Origin: an uncultured Clostridia bacterium
GTDB taxonomy: Bacteria > Bacillota > Clostridia > Christensenellales > UBA3700
NCBI GenBank assembly: GCA_947177795.1
Contig: CAMWVR010000007.1
Span: forward strand, 1 to 40,187
Direction of reading: 5' to 3'
DNA: 40,187 nucleotides
The notes below the pieces were generated by a model that had not been told where the DNA came from, did no database searches, and saw nothing but the letters and a program-made list of their open reading frames with translations. Positions 38,485 through 40,187 of the stretch are shown here, piece after piece; position 1 is the first letter of the stretch, and every line of letters begins with the position of its first letter. The translations under genes were made by a program, and so were the position numbers.

Positions 38485-40187
38485 CTATTTCTTGTTTTTC
38501 ATCAGGCGTTGCTCCTTCATATACTCCTGATACCTATCAATCTGATCCTCTCTCAAGTTGACCATTCTCTTTGCGGTAGCGAACGCTTGAGCGTCGGCGA
38601 CAATGAGTTCCGTCTCTTTGACTCTCATCTTGGTTCCCTCTCCCGTTGCGTCTCTTTTGATGTCCTTGAGGTACTCGTCTTCCATTTTAAACAATGCGAC
38701 AGTCGTGTCTTTCTTTATCGTCAGCTTAACGAGCGGATTTACGGAAGACTGACCTAAGAGTATGAAGTAAGTCGACTTCTTCTCTTTGCACTTATCTTTT
38801 GTGAGAGCGTATTCTCTCAATCCGTCAAAGTACTTTTTCTGTTGTTTGGACAGTCTCGCGTATGCCTCGTCCAAAGTAAGTCTCGGAGCTTTTTCTTTAG
38901 GCTCCTTTACGGGAGCGATTACTTTTACTTCTTTCTCCACTACCTTTTCCACGACCTTTTCTACGGGTACTTCTACCCTTACTTCCTTTTCTACAATCTT
39001 CTCAACTTCGACAGGCACTTCCTTGACTACTTCTTTCTCGACGATTTTTTCCACCTCGACGGGGACTTCTTTCTCTACTATCTTCTCTACCTCTACGGGT
39101 ACTTCGACGACTTTTTCCACTATCTTCTCGACAGGGATTTCTTTCTCGATGATTTGCGTTTGAGGTTGAGTCGCAGACAATTCCAAGATTTTTTCCATAA
39201 GTTTTTCTTGGTTTTGCATCAAGTTTTCTTGTGTCTTCATCATCTGCTTAATGGTCTCGTCATTTGCAGTCGTTGCGGCGACTTCTTTCTCGACAATCCT
39301 CTCGACAGGTTGGTCTGCGAGTTTTTGCATTACTTTACGCATTGCCTTTTGCTCTTCTATCAAGCTCTTGATGACTTCGTCATTAGTCGAGGCTTGCTGC
39401 GGCAAAAGCTGTTGCATTCCCGGCAACAATGCCGTGACCGTATCGGATATGATAGCTCTCACGTCTTCGGGCGCAATACCGCGTTGCATACCCATATACG
39501 CGCCTTGCGGAGCGCCGTCTGCGCCGCCCATACTTCCGCCAAACATACGCATGAACATCATTTGCATATCTTCGTCACGACGACGGTATTCCTCTTCTCG
39601 GCGCATATTATCTTCTTCGCGATGACGTCTATACTCGTCGTCTCTGCGGGAATATTCTGCCTCTCTCTTGCGCTCGTCAAGGTCGGCTTTGTTGCGTTGG
39701 TACTCCTCTAAGCTGTCTTCGTAATTCTCTTCGGCTTTGTTGCATCTGCTCTTGGCTATCAGCATTATCACCAGACTTGCCACAGCCAAGCCCATGAGTA
39801 CGCACGCTATTGCCGTCCAACCCGTCATTGCCAAGCCTAAGAATGCGCCTGCATAGACCGACGATTCCAATTTGTCTGCTTTCTTGTTGAACTTCTTGCG
39901 CTTACTCTCATATCCCGCCGTCTTGGATAGGAATATTATTATCAAGATTATAGATATCACACTTGCTATCAACTGCCACAGCGGTATCTCTTTGAGCTTT
40001 GCGAGTATCTCGTCAAGCGTTCCGCTTCCGCCTTCGTCTCCGCTACCCGGCACGTTTCCGCTCGGATTATTGTCGTCGGGATTCGTCGGGTCTTCCGTAG
40101 GCAAGTCGGGATCTGTCTGCGGATACGACGGGTTCTTAGGGTCGTTGGGATCTACCAACTTATCGTTGGCGCTTACGCTGAATTCAT
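38485..40187 (-). CDS. Membrane protein with VEKIVEKE-type coiled-coil repeats (5' partial)
   Basis: The frame is open to the right window edge (codons for EFSVSANDKLVDPND precede the first possible in-window TTG start), so the N-terminus is missing. Visible order: an extracellular Pro/Asp/Asn/Gly-rich linker; two hydrophobic segments (LWQLIASVISIILIIIFL and a second span pair AFLGLAMTGWTAIACVLMG, VASLVIMLI); a long charged cytoplasmic coiled coil (EEYRRRDED type); a Met/Gly-rich patch; then heptad-like repeats PVEVEKIVEKEV; and a C-terminal globular part (KQQKKYFDGLREYALTKDK, DRYQEYMKEQRLMKNKK). The layout is that of a large surface protein with an internal coiled-coil tail. Function unknown. 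Confidence 0.75.
   Translation of the reverse strand, partial: EFSVSANDKLVDPNDPKNPSYPQTDPDLPTEDPTNPDDNNPSGNVPGSGDEGGSGTLDEILAKLKEIPLWQLIASVISIILIIIFLSKTAGYESKRKKFNKKADKLESSVYAGAFLGLAMTGWTAIACVLMGLAVASLVIMLIAKSRCNKAEENYEDSLEEYQRNKADLDERKREAEYSRRDDEYRRHREEDNMRREEEYRRRDEDMQMMFMRMFGGSMGGADGAPQGAYMGMQRGIAPEDVRAIISDTVTALLPGMQQLLPQQASTNDEVIKSLIEEQKAMRKVMQKLADQPVERIVEKEVAATTANDETIKQMMKTQENLMQNQEKLMEKILELSATQPQTQIIEKEIPVEKIVEKVVEVPVEVEKIVEKEVPVEVEKIVEKEVVKEVPVEVEKIVEKEVRVEVPVEKVVEKVVEKEVKVIAPVKEPKEKAPRLTLDEAYARLSKQQKKYFDGLREYALTKDKCKEKKSTYFILLGQSSVNPLVKLTIKKDTTVALFKMEDEYLKDIKRDATGEGTKMRVKETELIVADAQAFATAKRMVNLREDQIDRYQEYMKEQRLMKNKK

Noticed and set aside
38940..39140. Regularly repeated DNA that might look like a CRISPR array
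   Set aside because: The periodicity comes from VEKIVEKE-type codons in an open reading frame; units have no unique spacers.
1..40187. Insertion sequences or transposases
   Set aside because: No transposase-like ORF or terminal inverted repeat with target duplication was found in the window.

Overview
This window combines a GC-richer chromosomal backbone of an anaerobic, fermentative Firmicute (probably an uncultured clostridial gut lineage; no 16S gene is present, so this rests on gene content) with one AT-rich integrated element. The backbone genes include pyruvate:ferredoxin oxidoreductase, an ECF transporter module, several lipoproteins with a Gram-positive style, GH16 and GH36 glycosidases and good AGGAGG-type ribosome binding sites.

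Layout. Positions 1-1182 are AT-rich flank with one membrane-anchored gene of unknown function bracketed by terminator hairpins. Positions 1183-18010 are an integrated element of about 16.8 kb inserted in the 3' end of a tRNA-Glu gene. A 16-bp direct repeat (TGGTGACTCCATCGGG) marks both ends, and a tyrosine integrase sits next to the intact tRNA. The element has a lysogeny switch (an XRE repressor and three identical AATACA-N9-TGTATT palindromes) and an early leftward operon (ParB-like protein, SSB, DUF3846-like, ASCH, small phage-type proteins) that ends at a terminator near 12140. A second leftward operon follows under its own operator-covered promoter. It encodes secreted or membrane-anchored proteins, two tiny single-span membrane proteins absent from longer-ORF gene calls, a membrane-bound P-loop ATPase resembling the filamentous-phage pI/Zot assembly ATPase, and finally a Rep_1-type rolling-circle initiator. 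A hairpin-rich 400-bp region between the last two genes looks like a replication origin and/or packaging signal. There are no capsid, terminase, portal, tail, lysin, relaxase or VirB4 genes. The simplest reading is a large filamentous-phage-like (inovirus-like) provirus of a Gram-positive host, with a tailed-phage-like early region. This is an inference from gene architecture.

The chromosomal part (18071-40187) carries a GH16 lipoprotein; a low-molecular-weight phosphatase; truA with ecfT-ecfA2-ecfA1; a monocistronic nifJ-type PFOR; a sigma/anti-sigma-like pair divergent from a YfbK-like vWA lipoprotein; an acyltransferase; a deoxyinosine-glycosylase-like gene overlapping an amino-acid-kinase gene; a ComEC-like secreted beta-lactamase-fold hydrolase; an MFS sugar transporter followed by a GH36 alpha-galactosidase-type enzyme; and the C-terminal part of a membrane protein with VEKIVEKE-type repeats cut by the window edge.

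How the element probably works: the repressor binds the palindromes at 12070, 16215 and 16278 and silences both leftward operons. On induction the integrase excises the element, Rep nicks the origin, and SSB coats the single strand. The ATPase and the small membrane proteins would then extrude a filament carrying large surface-exposed adhesion proteins. A putative ~90-nt RNA with a consensus promoter and three hairpins is transcribed against the structural operon at 5516-5604.
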